In this document: piece by piece, positions 20,888-33,034 of the stretch
Position numbering within the stretch: the first letter of the stretch is position 1
How the letters are laid out: the number at the start of each line of letters is the position of its first letter
Source of the DNA: Bostrychus sinensis
Taxonomy: Eukaryota; Chordata; Actinopteri; Gobiiformes; Eleotridae
Assembly: GCA_020698575.1 (NCBI GenBank)
Contig: CM036239.1
Location: forward strand, 50,557,763 to 50,621,762
DNA length: 64,000 nt
Direction: 5' to 3'
Notes under the pieces: model-generated
What the model was told of the DNA's origin: nothing
What the model saw: the letters and a program-made list of their open reading frames with translations, nothing else
Databases searched by the model: none
Position numbers and translations under genes: made by a program

Positions 20888-23800
20888 GCTCAGTCCAGAG
20901 ACCTACAGAATGACCCTATCTAAAGCTCAGATGGTTGATGATGCTACAATAATTCAGTACCAGCAGCAGCATGTCAGAGTTATGGACTAATGACTGTAAA
21001 AAGATGAAAATCAGGTGCTACCTGTAGTTTGACACTGGCAGGATACACAAGGATTCAGCTCAAGGCCTGTTAATACTGAAGACTATAGGGAGGATCTTGT
21101 TCTTCTGCCCAAAAGCCCGACCCCTCATCCTCGCCGTGGGAGGTGGAAACAGGAGGGCTCTGCTGGGACAGGACAAGTAGGGTTTGGGTCTACAGACTCA
21201 TGGGCCGCTACAGGAAACAAAAACAGATTAGACCACATTAGAAGCAACCAAACAGTGTAAACCAGAACTGGATTTGTTCTGGTGCCAAACCCAGAATTTA
21301 ACCAGGACTACTGCTACTACTAAGTAATGAAGAATAAATAAAATAATAATGAGAAAAAAACATGAAAAGGCGCAAGTTTTTTTGAGTTACCAAAAAAAAA
21401 AAAAGGTGTAAAGTTAGGTACGAAATGATGTTAATATCCAAGGTTTAAAACTGTTATTTTATCAGTAAAAGTGAAGACAGGACAGTTTGTAAAATGTAGT
21501 ATTAGCGATTTAGTAGAGATGCTGCTGCTCTGTAACCACAGCAGTCTTCTTTGAATGAATCCTCGTGTACTGACACACATCTTATCTGCCCTACACTGCC
21601 CTCTGGAGCCACAGGCCAGTCACTGCAATTAAACAGACAACACTTAAAGCACAGGAGGAAAATCATGAGGCAGGACCTAACCACGATTAAAAACCAGAAT
21701 AATAAATCCTACATTAAAAACAGCAAGTCCGCATCTGGATTAAATAAGAATGAATAAACTATAAAAAAGGCAGCTCCAAACTAAAGTTGGTCTACATCAA
21801 TTCACTCAGATCAGAAAAGTCAGAAATGAACTCAGGATTAAACTTGACTTTAAAATATCACATTTTTTAAAGTCATTCAAAAACTCATAAAACTAAGATT
21901 AAACTCCAGATATCCAGAGGCCTAGAACCAGGAAATAAATCGACTATCAGTAGGAGTGTGTGCCTGCAGTATCAGTAGAAGTGTGTGTGTCTGCAGCAGG
22001 GGCGTAGCCACGTGGTGGCCTGGGGTGGACACGGCCCCTGTTGGTCAGAGCTTGGACACCCCATTGGCCCACCCTGAGCGGTCCTGCGCGACGGGCTAGG
22101 GAGGGCCATAATGACGCTGGCGTGATTGACGTTACGTCTTTGCGCAGCTGTTGTAAAACAAACAGCTTGACATAGAGACCTGCTGCTAAATCCTCCTGAA
22201 AGATAGCTTTGTGTCAGTTTTTATTTCGCGTTGATAGGTTCAAGAATCACAGAGATATGCATCGTTTGTAAAAGCATGTAGGCTTCATTACAAGACGAGT
22301 GGCTTATTACCGCTCCGTCTGCGAACAGCCGCGGTGTTTTTTAGGTCCAGTGTCTCTTTTACTCAAAAACTATAACAAAAGAGATAATTATTTTCAATAC
22401 CTTTGTTATTTATTATGAAAGTAAGAGGAGTGGTGGAGAAGAGCAAAGGAGAGACTGTAGGCTGGATGGGGAAGTGCTGTAAATTTTCTGTTAACAGAAA
22501 TCGACTGCCCCTTGTGACCCTTCAAAATATCAAAATAAAGCTTCATCCTTTTCCAGCAGCTGAAACAACTTTATTGTGGCAGAGGCTGAAAGGAAACGCA
22601 TCAGCGCTGCACTGAGGAGCTGACAGGAGCTGACAGTACAGACTGTGAGAGGCTCTTAGACTGTCATGAAAAGTTTTCATGTAGACAAAGTTGTTGTTAG
22701 TAAGTTGTTGTAAGTTTGTTAAAGCAGAAATATCTAACACATTGCACTAATTAACAACAACATGCTTCCAGACAGTTCAGCTCTCTCACACACTACATAC
22801 ATTGTTCAGTCCCTCCAGGATTTCGCGATGTTGCGATCGCAACTATTAACGTAAAATCAAGCAAACCCCACGAATTCAGCGCAACCCTGCCACTTTGTCC
22901 AAACTCCACAACTTTTCCGCAAGTTTGGCCAATTATCGCCGAGATTTTCCTTTATAACTGCATTTTGCTGCACTTACCGCTGTCTGTGGGACGTCCCCCT
23001 TTCTGGGAAGAGCAGCTTCTCTCTATCTCAGCAGCAGCGCTCTGGTAATGTGCGCCGGAGGTCGGGTTGAGCCACAGACAAAGCAGCGTGGAGGTGTGAT
23101 GCAGAGGTGCTGCGCACTCATAGACAGAGCGGTGTGGAGGTGCGTTGCGGAGGTGTGGCGCGGAGGGCGTACTCACAGAGCGGCATGGAGGAGCAGCATG
23201 CAGCTATTGCGTGGAGGTCAAGCGCACAGAGGTCGCAGGTGCTCAGCAGCAGCAGCGGTGTGGATGGGACTGAAGGAGGAGACGAACGCGGTACTTTCTA
23301 GTTTTCTGAAAAGCCCGACTGCGTTGCCATGGTGATAAAGTTGCCTAAAAAGTTGAATGGGCAGCGTATTTAGACAACAATAAAGCTTGAGGTCATTGTT
23401 GCAGCCTAATAACCTTCCTGAAAACCTAGCACAGCAAACTTCCTCTGTTTTTAATGACTGGATGTTCTACAGCACACAACAGGAATCACCAGAGAAGATC
23501 TGAGAGGAACAGAATCAGAGGCAGCGTTGTAGCCCAAAAAAACAGCCTAATAACATATACGTTTGTGGGGATTATTACATTAGCGGATGTTACAGACCTG
23601 TTTTAGACTATGTTTTGTAATTTATAGCTATTTGGCTTTTGAAAATGAAATGCTTATAAAACAGTGTGCATTTAATTTATGCTGCATGTGTGTTCAGTTT
23701 CTAGAAAAAATCAGGAGGGACTGTTGGCTCTTGAATATATGCACCTCCTCAGATCTGGCCCTCCTGGATAACAGTTTGGACACCCCTGTTTTACACAAAC

Positions 23801-24438
23801 CACAACTCACTTAAAGTGTTCATTTTCTGAAAGGGATAAAGACATGAACACAGAAGCTCAGTGTAACACGTGTTTGTTTAGTAATGTCCTCCATTTTGTC
23901 TCTGCCTCATACATGACGTCTGTCTCTATCAGAGCCTAACTGATTCTGACTTAACATTTCTGTCTTGTCGGTGCAGGTTCTCAGTCGTCCAGGTGCAGTT
24001 CAGTGAAAGGTTTATCAAGAGGCATCTGGAGAAAGTTTGATTTTTATAAGAGTTTTCCTCACTCATCCAAGAGACTTGATAAACTAATAAAGTTGGAAGA
24101 GAACAAAATACTAAAAACAAAAAAAACATCTAAAAACAAGACTTTTTCTTAAACCTTTTTACATATAAATAAATAAATCTCTTTGTTATAAGAGCATTTT
24201 AAAACATATAAGAGAATATATGCCACAGAGAAACCTTACCATGCGACAGAACGAGCTGCTGCAGTGACTTCCTCAAACTCAGAGAGGATGTGGTTTTGGT
24301 TTAGAGATGAGACGTTCATGAACAATCTGTATCTTTTAAAACGGCTCTTCACTGTAAACGAGAACCGAGTCAGAGTTTTTGGTTTTTTTGTTACTCTTTT
24401 ATCAAAATGAACAAGCTTTGTTTTGTTTGCCATCTGCG
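20888..24438. other. Repeat-rich noncoding interval
   Basis: No supported gene. At about 22810-22960 there is a stretch starting GTCCCTCCAGGATTTCGCGATG that looks like a transposon fragment, and 23040-23270 is a degenerate GC-rich tandem region built on GTGGAGGTG and CACAGAGCGG words. Open frames here follow the repeat composition. Confidence 0.35.
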
Positions 24439-24462
24439 AAAAAAAAAAAAAAAAAAAAAAAC
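24439..24462. repeat. Poly-A tract
   Basis: About 24 uninterrupted A residues. No adjacent retrocopy was recognised. Confidence 0.85.
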
Positions 24463-25296
24463 TCTTGAGAAAAAGTAGAAGAAAACAAACTCAAGAGTCA
24501 CGGAAACGGAAAGAGACAAGGAGAGGAGCTTAGACTCACATTAGTCACAAGTCTCTAGTTGTAAACACTTTATTTATCCATTTATTATTTTTATTGTGAA
24601 TGTTCTTTTGTGGTGCATTCAGTTTTGAACTAAAAGTTGTTTTGCATGAAAGTTTATTGTTGCCTGCTTAGTTTTTACTTACATTTTTGCATGAACCTAT
24701 GTTAAGGTGGATATATTTATCACATTTTGGACATATAATAAATCCTAAATGATGTCTCACTGTGCAGAGGTTTACCACGTCACCTTTAGTGAGCTTAGTC
24801 CACACATGCTAATTTTATTATCATATAAATATATAATAATGTCTCACCAATAGAGTCTGTTTTATTCTGATTAAAAATATGTTTCAGTAATCCCAGTGTT
24901 TATTTTATTTCTGAATAAACTGACTGCTTCTTAAAATGCAGTTTATCCTGATTCACTGATAGCAAAGGTGTAGGTTTGGTGTCAGCTTTGGTAGGGACAC
25001 CCCAACCAAAGCCCACCCCCACCCCGTTACTCGCTTTCACCGGGCTCCTGTCAGCCAGGCCTCCAACTATAGGTTAGGAAAAGTAATATTTCTTTCCTGA
25101 TCTGAGTTTTTGACCATAGAACACAGGCATGCTCACAGTAATACACTCACTGGAAAAAAATACAAGTTACAAGTTAATAAAAATTCTACAATAGCATTTT
25201 TACATTTTTTACATACAAATATCAAACGGGGGTCTTAACAGATGCTTACTGTCTGTAGTGTAAGTATAAGATTATGGATAAAATGTATGATTTAAC

Positions 25297-26681
25297 CAGT
25301 GTTGTGCATGAACGCGTTCATTGAACACGTTCATTTTTCTGTGAACTTTGAACTGAACGCAACACATTTGTAAATCAAGAACTTGAACGTGAATTTGTTC
25401 AGGTTATGTGAGATGAACGACGTACGTCACGTCAATTAAACGTCGGAATTTGTTTTCACCTGAGTCGAGTGACGAGGTCTGATCGCACTTTTTAAACAGC
25501 GCTGTCCCTCACTGGGCTCCACTCCAAAACTGCACCGCTTCACCAGAGAGCGCTTGTGTGCGCAATGCATCTTGGGTAACATAGTGTGAAGCCAAAGATA
25601 GTTGAATCTAATATCTTTGGCAGTGCAAGTGAAGGCACAGAGAACACAGACAATGCTGCCTCTAACTATGATCATTTACAGACATTTTACACATTGTCAC
25701 GCAAAGACTCTGACGGAAAAAAAATTACCTTTCTGTGCAAGCTTATATATGCAAAAACGTCCATTTTTAAGGGCGCACTCACACTAGGGCCATTCAAACC
25801 GTGCTGTGCCCAGGTAAGATTGGGGAGGGGTCTGAGACCCCCGCCGGCCCGCACTCTCACCTGCACAAACGATCTGTGCCATGGCCCGGTTACGTCATCA
25901 CCTCTGAGGGCGAAGGCTGCTACGTCATCGTGATGCGCGGTTTGTTTACAAGCTGAGCGAGTCGCTAACACTTTTAAAACCGGTGTAATGGAAAACATGA
26001 GACCAGCAGCATGAAGTATCTGTGCTATTGTGATTCTGCTTTGAGTCTCGTTCGTGAGACGCGGTCTTTTGTCACAGGTTTGGAATAAACCACATATGAG
26101 GAGCAGCGAAGGCACCGCAGATGATGAGAGAGGATTCAGAACTACTGCCGCTGTCTGTTCTCTTCTTCAGAGAGGTGAGCGCAAGTCGCTGGCATTGGTA
26201 CGAGTGTTGATAATGGAGTTTATTCACTTTTTACCGAGAGAAGAACAGTTGCATAGATGACACGCCTCATAGTCGTGCGTGCGCGCATGCATGAGCAACC
26301 GCGCCGTGCCGTGGCCCACCTCCTCCAACCGTGCCAAAGTCCTGAAGCGTACCGCGCCTGGGCGCGCTGCGGAGCACTCACATTAGGCACCCGTGCCGTG
26401 CTTTAGGGGCGTTCCGGACTTGGGCACGGTTCATTGGCCTGGTGTGAGTACACCTTAAGATCTACAGTGAGGCTAGAAGGTAGATGTACAGTGATAGAAG
26501 TCATAGTTTGAAAAACAAGGTGAGCCTTTCATTTACATATCTCACATAAAAATAACATGAACTGAACTTTGAACTAGTTCAAAATTAAAATTGTGAACTA
26601 TGAACGTGAATAGGTCACTTTGAACATGTATGAACTGAACTTTGAACTAGTTCATGAAAAGTGTGAACTTGCACAACACTG
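25297..26681. mobile_element. hAT-like element with CAGTGTTGTGC ends and transposase remnant
   Basis: Perfect 11-bp ends CAGTGTTGTGC (25297-25307) and GCACAACACTG (26671-26681), with subterminal GAACTTTGAACTGAAC words in both orientations. A frame at about 25690-25765 (+) reads SRKDSDGKKITFLCKLIY, reminiscent of a BED finger at the start of a hAT transposase. The flanking 8-bp duplication is not preserved. A Harbinger-like element is nested inside. Confidence 0.65.
25769..26458. mobile_element. Nested Harbinger-like MITE
   Basis: Left AAGGGCGCACTCACACTAGG and right, read inversely, AAGGTGTACTCACACCAGG form imperfect inverted repeats with further pairing (CCGTGC near both ends). It sits inside the hAT-like element, so it is the younger insertion. 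Confidence 0.6.
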
Positions 26682-27034
26682 ACAGTGACTCCCAGTGCCC
26701 AGACATGCATGCTGCCTGAGAGTGAACAGATTTTCTGCAAAATAAACTCGGGATATCTGCCTCAGGGTCTTGGCTCTCATAAAGTGTAAAGGGTTGAGCT
26801 GTTGAGTCATGTGCACCGAGCTGATGGACCTGTTTGGTTCGGCTGCTCCTGGTGTGGCTTGTCGGGACTCCATAAACTCCTAAACCCCTGGCAGACGAGT
26901 TACCAACATCTGGAGCACTTCACCCCTCTCTTCCTGGGACAGCTGTAGTAACTGCCTCAAAATGGAGCAACAAACATTGTTTAGACTATAAAGGTAGATT
27001 TAGGTGTGAGATAATTTGTAGATATATGACCAAC

Positions 27035-27092
27035 CTGCAGCTGTGCGTCCTGTCAGCTCAGCCCCTCTCAGTCTGTCCTCCTCACTGAGCTC
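27035..27092 (-). CDS. Candidate second exon of an unknown small gene
   Basis: A 58-nt block after GACTCTACAG encodes ELSEEDRLRGAELTGRTAA and runs into GTTGGT. It joins in phase to the candidate first exon at 28050-28036 (MFTEE), giving an acidic, helical N-terminus. A possible continuation at about 26880-26950 (LLQLSQEERGEVLQML) is in a similar style but not in phase and is followed by a stop. I do not recognise it; it could be a decayed gene. Confidence 0.3.
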
Positions 27093-28035
27093 CTGTAGAG
27101 TCATAAACAATTGTAAGCTGAAAAGATACAGCGAGGTTAGATTTATGTTGTCTCAGCCTAATGCAAGAACATTTTACCACAGTAAGGTGACCTAAAACAA
27201 GCCACGTCCTCACTTATTCATATTTATTTTTGCTTTACCATATATTTTTTCTTTATCATAAATAAGACATTAGCCAGTGCCAGGTTTAGTTTTATTATGG
27301 TGCACTCGAGTGTTACAAAGTTTAGAAGATTCTAGACATTGGTTGACTATATAAAAATGAAATGCTCCAACATTTGTGTAACGACAGAAACAGAAACACA
27401 TAATGTACCGTATCTTGTCTGATACCACACACTTTAGCCGTCATCCTGCTAAGTGAGCAAATACTGCAGGCCTCAGTGAAAGCTACATTAGTAAGAAGGT
27501 GAGCTAACTTTAGCATTTTTGAAAAATTGTTACATGCAGTCGAGAAATTTTGCAAAGTTTGCTCTTACTGCTGTATTTTGTTGAACAATGCTTTATAAAA
27601 CATGCATTTGTTCAACATTACCTAACTAACTCAGGGGTCACCAACGAGGGATATTTATAAATAGTGACTACTGCAGTGTTTTAGTCATAATTTCTTTTCT
27701 TTTCTTTACTTGTTTTCATGTTTAATTACAAGATTATTTTTTATAAACATTATCACTAATGCAAAGCAAACAATCATACAATCCTAGTGTCATTTGAAAG
27801 GCATGTCAAGACTTTAATATAGAGGATTATTTTGCACGAGTAGCCCTCAGTACAAATTCTCATCTTTTGGGTAACCCTCAAACCCAGAAAGGTTGGAGAC
27901 CCCTGAACTAACTCATTCATTCTCTCCTCTCCCATGTCTCAAGAGTTCTCTTCACTGCTGAGTCAAAAATATTCTAGTTTTATCTCAAATATCGTTTGTC
28001 AAACAATAAACTTACAGAACTGTAACTTTTCTTAC

Positions 28036-28050
28036 CTCTTCTGTAAACAT
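28036..28050 (-). CDS. Candidate first coding exon (MFTEE) of the same unknown gene
   Basis: Five codons from ATG (28050) to a good donor GTAAGA. The joined frame with 27092-27035 stays open. Support is only this phase match and the donor. Confidence 0.25.
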
Positions 28051-29027
28051 GAAGGTCTGTGAGTGGAGCGGTGGATGTATTGGTTGTCGCTCAGCTGTGC
28101 ACGTACCAGCATGCGCACCGTGGACGAGCAGGAGACTGGCTACGTCTCTCTAACGGCCACTAGTTCCCTCAAATATGAGCGATTTAACTAGATTTTCAAA
28201 TTATAATTTACTTAAACATCAGGTTTTTCAGTGAGGTTTTAAATTTGTAGTTCACCATGAGCTGTCATATATCACTGTTAATGCATATTGTTCATATTAA
28301 TTCAAGTATTAAATCAGATGTTGTGTTCCTTACTGGTTGTTGTTATTTGCAGCCTGTTTAAATGTATAAATGTTGTTTATATTTGAGTGTGTTTATTCCA
28401 TATGTTTACGTGCCCCACTTTACCGATACTGCCTCTAAAGACGATGTTCATAGTCAGTCTGTATTTGAGGAAGAGTCTTCAGTTCTGTGTTAAAGATTTC
28501 ACTTTTTTTCCTTCTGTGATGTAGAGTAGAGTTCTTGAGCTGTTTAAAAATGTATCACACTAAAAGTTCTAATATTTCAATTAAAATTAAAATAACACAG
28601 AAACTTTAGCCACCCAAATGTAAAGAAGTAAATTAGTTAAAACACAAAACTAACTCCACGTGGTTCTGGACTCTCTCAGTGTTATTCCTGTTTGGTGGAG
28701 TCTGGCTCCCTCTGGTGGGCAGCACAAGAACTGCACCTGAAGGAGAACAAACGGAGGACACCAGAATATAAGGTTTAGGAGAAGATCCACCGCTAAAATA
28801 ATCCTCAGAACATTATTATAAGGTCCAGATATTACAGTGTTGTCTTTATCCATGGAAAGAAACAAACTCTTCCTCCTCATTACCTTTGCAGCAGGAAGAA
28901 CAAGATCATGAGAAATTATTTACAGGGTTTTCATTTAGAACTTTTGAAACTCATGAAAGACGAGCTCAGGTGTCTCAGAGTCTGACGAACACAGTAAAAC
29001 TGATGCAGATTATTAGTTTTAAAGGGG
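28051..29027. other. Noncoding interval, nothing recognised
   Basis: No exon, RNA gene or repeat with clear ends was identified. Confidence 0.35.
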
Positions 29028-29215
29028 ACTTAATGAAATATTTATTATGAGTTTAAGATTTTATTTAAATGTATGCCTAACATAAAATATATAGTAAAAT
29101 AAATACATAATAGAAGATTATTTTCTAATATTTGTATTTAATATTTACATTTTAAAGAAAGGCAGATTATTATTTATTGGTTTGTTTTTTATCTTGAATT
29201 TGAGTTGAAAAGAAA
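29028..29215 (+). repeat. AT-rich dispersed repeat, copy 1
   Basis: Runs from ACTTAATGAAATATTTATTA to TTTGAGTTGAAAAGAAA and is found again in inverse orientation at 41997-42170 with few differences apart from short gaps. Confidence 0.75.
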
Positions 29216-29422
29216 CTAGAAAGCTGTGTCCTCTGCACTTCAGAGACGCACGCTGAGAGACAACAGTGTCCTAGTGTCTCAGTGTCAGTGTCCCAGTGTC
29301 TCAGTGTTACCTTCGCCCTTGTCTCAACTGTCCAGCCTCCTCTTACACAGACAGTTTGGTCCAAATAAGATAAATACAACATGTTCAAACTAATCATAAA
29401 TCAGTCATAAATGTAACATATA

Positions 29423-30795
29423 CAGTTGAAAGAAAAAGTATTGGCACCCCTTGGAAATACTAGGATTTCTGCATGATTTGGTCCAATAATGTGATCTGAT
29501 CTTCATCTAAGTCACAACAATAGACAAACACAGTCTGCTTAAACTAATGCTGCAAAAAATGAATTTTTTTCATGTTTTTATAGAGCATTTATGTAAACAA
29601 TCACAGTACAGGGTAGAAAAAGTATTGGAACCCCTAGGATAGTGACCTCTGCAAGAGCTAATTGGAGTTAGGTGTCAGCCAACCTGGGGTTCAATCAGCG
29701 TGAGAAGATTTGAGTGGAGTGGGGTGGCTTATGGCTTATAGTGGCTCTGACCAATAAAAAACGCCACCCAGTTTTGAGTTTGCCATTCTGAAGAAGCATT
29801 GCTTGATGTGAACCATGACTCGCACAAAAGAACTCTCATGGTACGTTCACACCGGACGCGAATCTGGCGTCAAATTTGTGTCATTCGAGGCAAATTGTTC
29901 GCTTCATTCGCATCAAATGAGGGGCATGGCCGCTAGGGCTACTCCAAAATGAGACTGTCTGGGTTTGGTCACCTGTGTCCCAGGACACTGCTGCTGTGCA
30001 GCAGCATTAACCCCAGAGACAGAGCTGAGACAGTCTGGGGTTATTTCTTGTACATTAGCTCTCTCTAGTGGTTTTGGGGTCTGGTCTAGTCACAGGCTCT
30101 GTATTTTCTGTTGTTCTGGAGAGTGCAATAACTGCTAATATAACAAACACATCTCAATAGGCTATTTTGGTAAAGTTAACCCCCCTTTATATTTACTTGT
30201 ATTTATTTGTGTGTTCTTGATGTCACGATGATCAGAGCGAGCCTCTGTCACAGGCTTTTATCACAGATAACAGCTATAACCACACTCACACAGAGCTAAA
30301 CAGCCATATTTATTTTATTTTTATAGTGTTTTCTATCAGGGCTGTTTTTGTTTCCTGTCTTCATAAAAGTAGAAGAGCTGCTGTAGGCTGCAGCTTTTAT
30401 CTCCGGGTTCACTCTGAAGCCTCGATGATTGTTTTGCTGGCTCTCCGAGGCAGGGATCTCCTCCTGTTACGTCGTACGTAACCACCTCATTGCTACAGCA
30501 GGTCCCTGATTGGTTAACGCGCCGCGAATGTTTGCAGAAGTTCACATTTTTCAACTTCCGCGACCAGAGCGTTGGACACGAATCTGCGTTGTTCACTTCA
30601 TCGGCTGAGTCGCGTCTTCGCCTATTCGCGGGACCCACGTATCAAACGCTCAATTCAGTGAGGTGAAGAAGTGTCAGCTAAAGACTTACATAAATCTCTG
30701 GCACAAGCTGACATCTTTGTTCACAAATCTACAAAAGGTAAAATATTAACCAAGAACGGAGTTCATGGAAGGACACTACAGAGGAAGATGTAGGA
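29423..30795 (+). mobile_element. Tc1-like element, interrupted
   Basis: Left end TA-CAGTTGAAAGAAAAAGTATTGG. At 29815 the transposase start MTRTKELS can be read; the frame is then cut by foreign sequence and resumes at about 30665 as KDLHKSLAQADIFVHKST and HGRTLQRK, which correspond to the second helix-turn-helix region of Tc1 transposases. The catalytic part and the right end are missing. Confidence 0.65.
29841..30651. mobile_element. Insertion nested in the Tc1-like element
   Basis: Sequence beginning GTACGTTCACACCGGACGCG separates the two transposase parts. The right border (about GGGACCCACGTA) is approximate and the end similarity is weak. It resembles fish MITEs that start with TTCACACC. 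Confidence 0.45.
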
Positions 30796-31435
30796 GTATT
30801 GGACCACTGCTGAAATTCTAACTCAAAAAGAACATTCCTTCCAGCCAGAAGTCTGCTCTTATCCCACCAAGGACGCAAACAAAGACATATATCTGTCCTA
30901 TACGAATTGCAGACCAATAAATATGCCAGAAGATGCCTCCTCTCTTCTTGTGATGGAAAGCAGAAACCTGGTACAAACGGCACCACAGATGGAACCAGAT
31001 AATTAACCTATGCCTATTGTCCGTCCCAACAAAGTTATGCATTAAAGACTTTATCACTCATCTGTTCAAGAGACGTATTTCATGCATTAACATGTTACTT
31101 TACAGGAAAATGTCATAACTATGTTTTATGCAAACTGTTGAAATCATGTTTATTATTGGTTGGATATATGCTTATTCAGTATCATTATTCACCAGTATGT
31201 TTATGTTGCTACAAATGTTCCAGTATAAATGTAACATGTTTTTAAAGGTACGTAAATTGAAGTGGAGTAAGACACACTTCTTTTATGACATTTACTTCAT
31301 GTCTAGCAAAGGTAATTCGAATCCTCTCCACTATCAGTACAGAGGGCCATACCACAGACTCAAAAGAGACACCCTTTTTCAGTCTTATCTTGGGGTCTAA
31401 GTCTTGTCTTAGTCTTGGTCTAGTCTTTGTCTTTG

Positions 31436-33034
31436 TCCCACTTAAAAAGATGAGAGAGGCCTGTAATTTTCATCATAGGTATACCTCAACTATGAGAGAC
31501 AAAATGAGAAAAAAAATCCAGAAAAATCACATTGTCTGATTTTTAAAGAATTTATTTGCAAATTATGGTGGAAAATAAGTATTTCAAAACAAAAGTTAAG
31601 TAAGTAAGTATGTCAGTAAGTAAGCATGTCAAAAAAAAAGTTCATCTCAATACTTTGTTATATACCTTTTGTTGGCAATGACAGAGGTCAAATGTTTTCT
31701 TTAAGTCTTCACAAGGTTTTCACAAACTGTTGCTGGTATTTTGGCCCATTCCTCCATGCAGATCTCCTCTAGAGCAGTGATGTTTTGGGGCTGTCGCTGG
31801 GCAACACGGACTTTCAACTCCCTCCAAAGATGTTCTATGGGGTTGCGATCTGGAGACTGGCTAGGCCTCTCCAGGACCTTGAAATGCTTCTTACAAAGCC
31901 ACTCTATCGTTACCCGGGCAGTGTGTTTGGGATCATTGTCTTGCTGAAAGACCCAGCCACGTTTCATCTTCAATGCCCTTGCTGATGGAAGGAGGTTTTC
32001 ACTCAAAATCTGACGATATATGGCTCCATTCATTCTTTCCTTTACACGGATCAGTCGTCCTGGTCCCTTTGCTGAAAACAGCCCCAAAGCATGATGTTCC
32101 CACCCCCATGCTTTACAGTAGGTATGGTGTTCTTTGGATGCAACTCAGCATTCTTTCTCCTCCAAACACGACGAGTAGAGTTTTTACCAAAAAGTTCTAT
32201 TTTGGTTTCATCTGACCATATGACATTCTCCCAATCCTCTTCTGGATCATCCAAATGCTCTGTAGCAAACTTCAGACGGGCCTGCACATGTACTGGCTTT
32301 AGCAGGGGGAAACGTCTGGCACTGCAGGATCTGAGTCCCTGGCGGCGTAGTGTGTTACTGATGGTAGCCTTTGTTACTTTGGTCCCAGCTCTCTGCAGGT
32401 CATTCACTAGGTCCCCCGTGTGGTTCTGGGATTTTTGCTCACCGTTCTTGTGATCATTTTGACCGCACGGGGTGAGATCTTGCGGGGAGCCCCAGATGGA
32501 GGGAGATTATCAGTGGTCTTGTATGTCTTCCATTTCCTAATAATTGCTCCCACAGTTGATTTCTTCACACCAAGCTGCTTACCTATTGCAGATTCAGTCT
32601 TCCCAGCCTGGTGCAGGTCTACAATTTTGTTTCTGGTGTCCTTTGACAGCTCTTTGGTCTTGGCCATAGTGGAGTTTGGAGTGGGACTGTTTGAGGTTGT
32701 GGACAGGTGTCTTTTATATAGATAACCAGTTCAAACAGGTGCCATTAATACAGGTAACGAGTGGAGGACAGAGGAGCCTCTTACAGAAGAAGTTACAGCT
32801 CTGTGAGAGACAGAAATCTTGTTTGTTTGTAGGTGACCAAATACTTATTTTCCACCATAATTTGCAAATAAATTCTTTAAAAATCAGACAATGTGATTTT
32901 CTGGATTTTTTTTTTCTCATGTTGTCTCTCATAGTTGAGGTTTACCTATGATGAAAATTACAGGCCTCTCTCATCTTTTTAAGTGGGAGAACTTGCACAA
33001 TTGGTGGCTGACTAAATACTTTTTTGCCCCACTG
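31436..33034 (-). mobile_element. Tc1-like element, nearly full length, left end truncated
   Basis: The right end reads, inversely, CAGTGGGGCAAAAAAGTATT with TA at 33035-33036. The left inverted repeat starts only at CCCACTTAAAAAGATG, lacking about 40 terminal bases. The inverted repeats surround a minus-strand transposase relic. A further copy of the same family lies at 56137-56444. Confidence 0.9.
31701..32667 (-). pseudogene. Tc1 (DD34E) transposase, disrupted
   Basis: Starts MAKTKELSKDTRNKIVDLHQ with a paired-type helix-turn-helix, then catalytic motifs WSDETKIE (first Asp), QQDNDPKHT (second Asp) and PIEHLWRELK (Glu). Three lesions are visible: one missing G near 32411 (after TTRG), a one-base shift near 32070 (after LWGCF), and TAC changed to TAA at about 31702. 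Each open segment matches the family, so decay is recent, but the copy cannot encode a functional transposase. Confidence 0.92.

Noticed and set aside
24236..24433. 65-codon minus-strand frame ending near a GTAAGG donor
   Set aside because: Composition is plausible but there is no partner exon or domain, and it abuts a poly-A tract.
25687..26115. 142-codon minus-strand frame
   Set aside because: It crosses the border of the nested Harbinger-like element and the hAT-like element.
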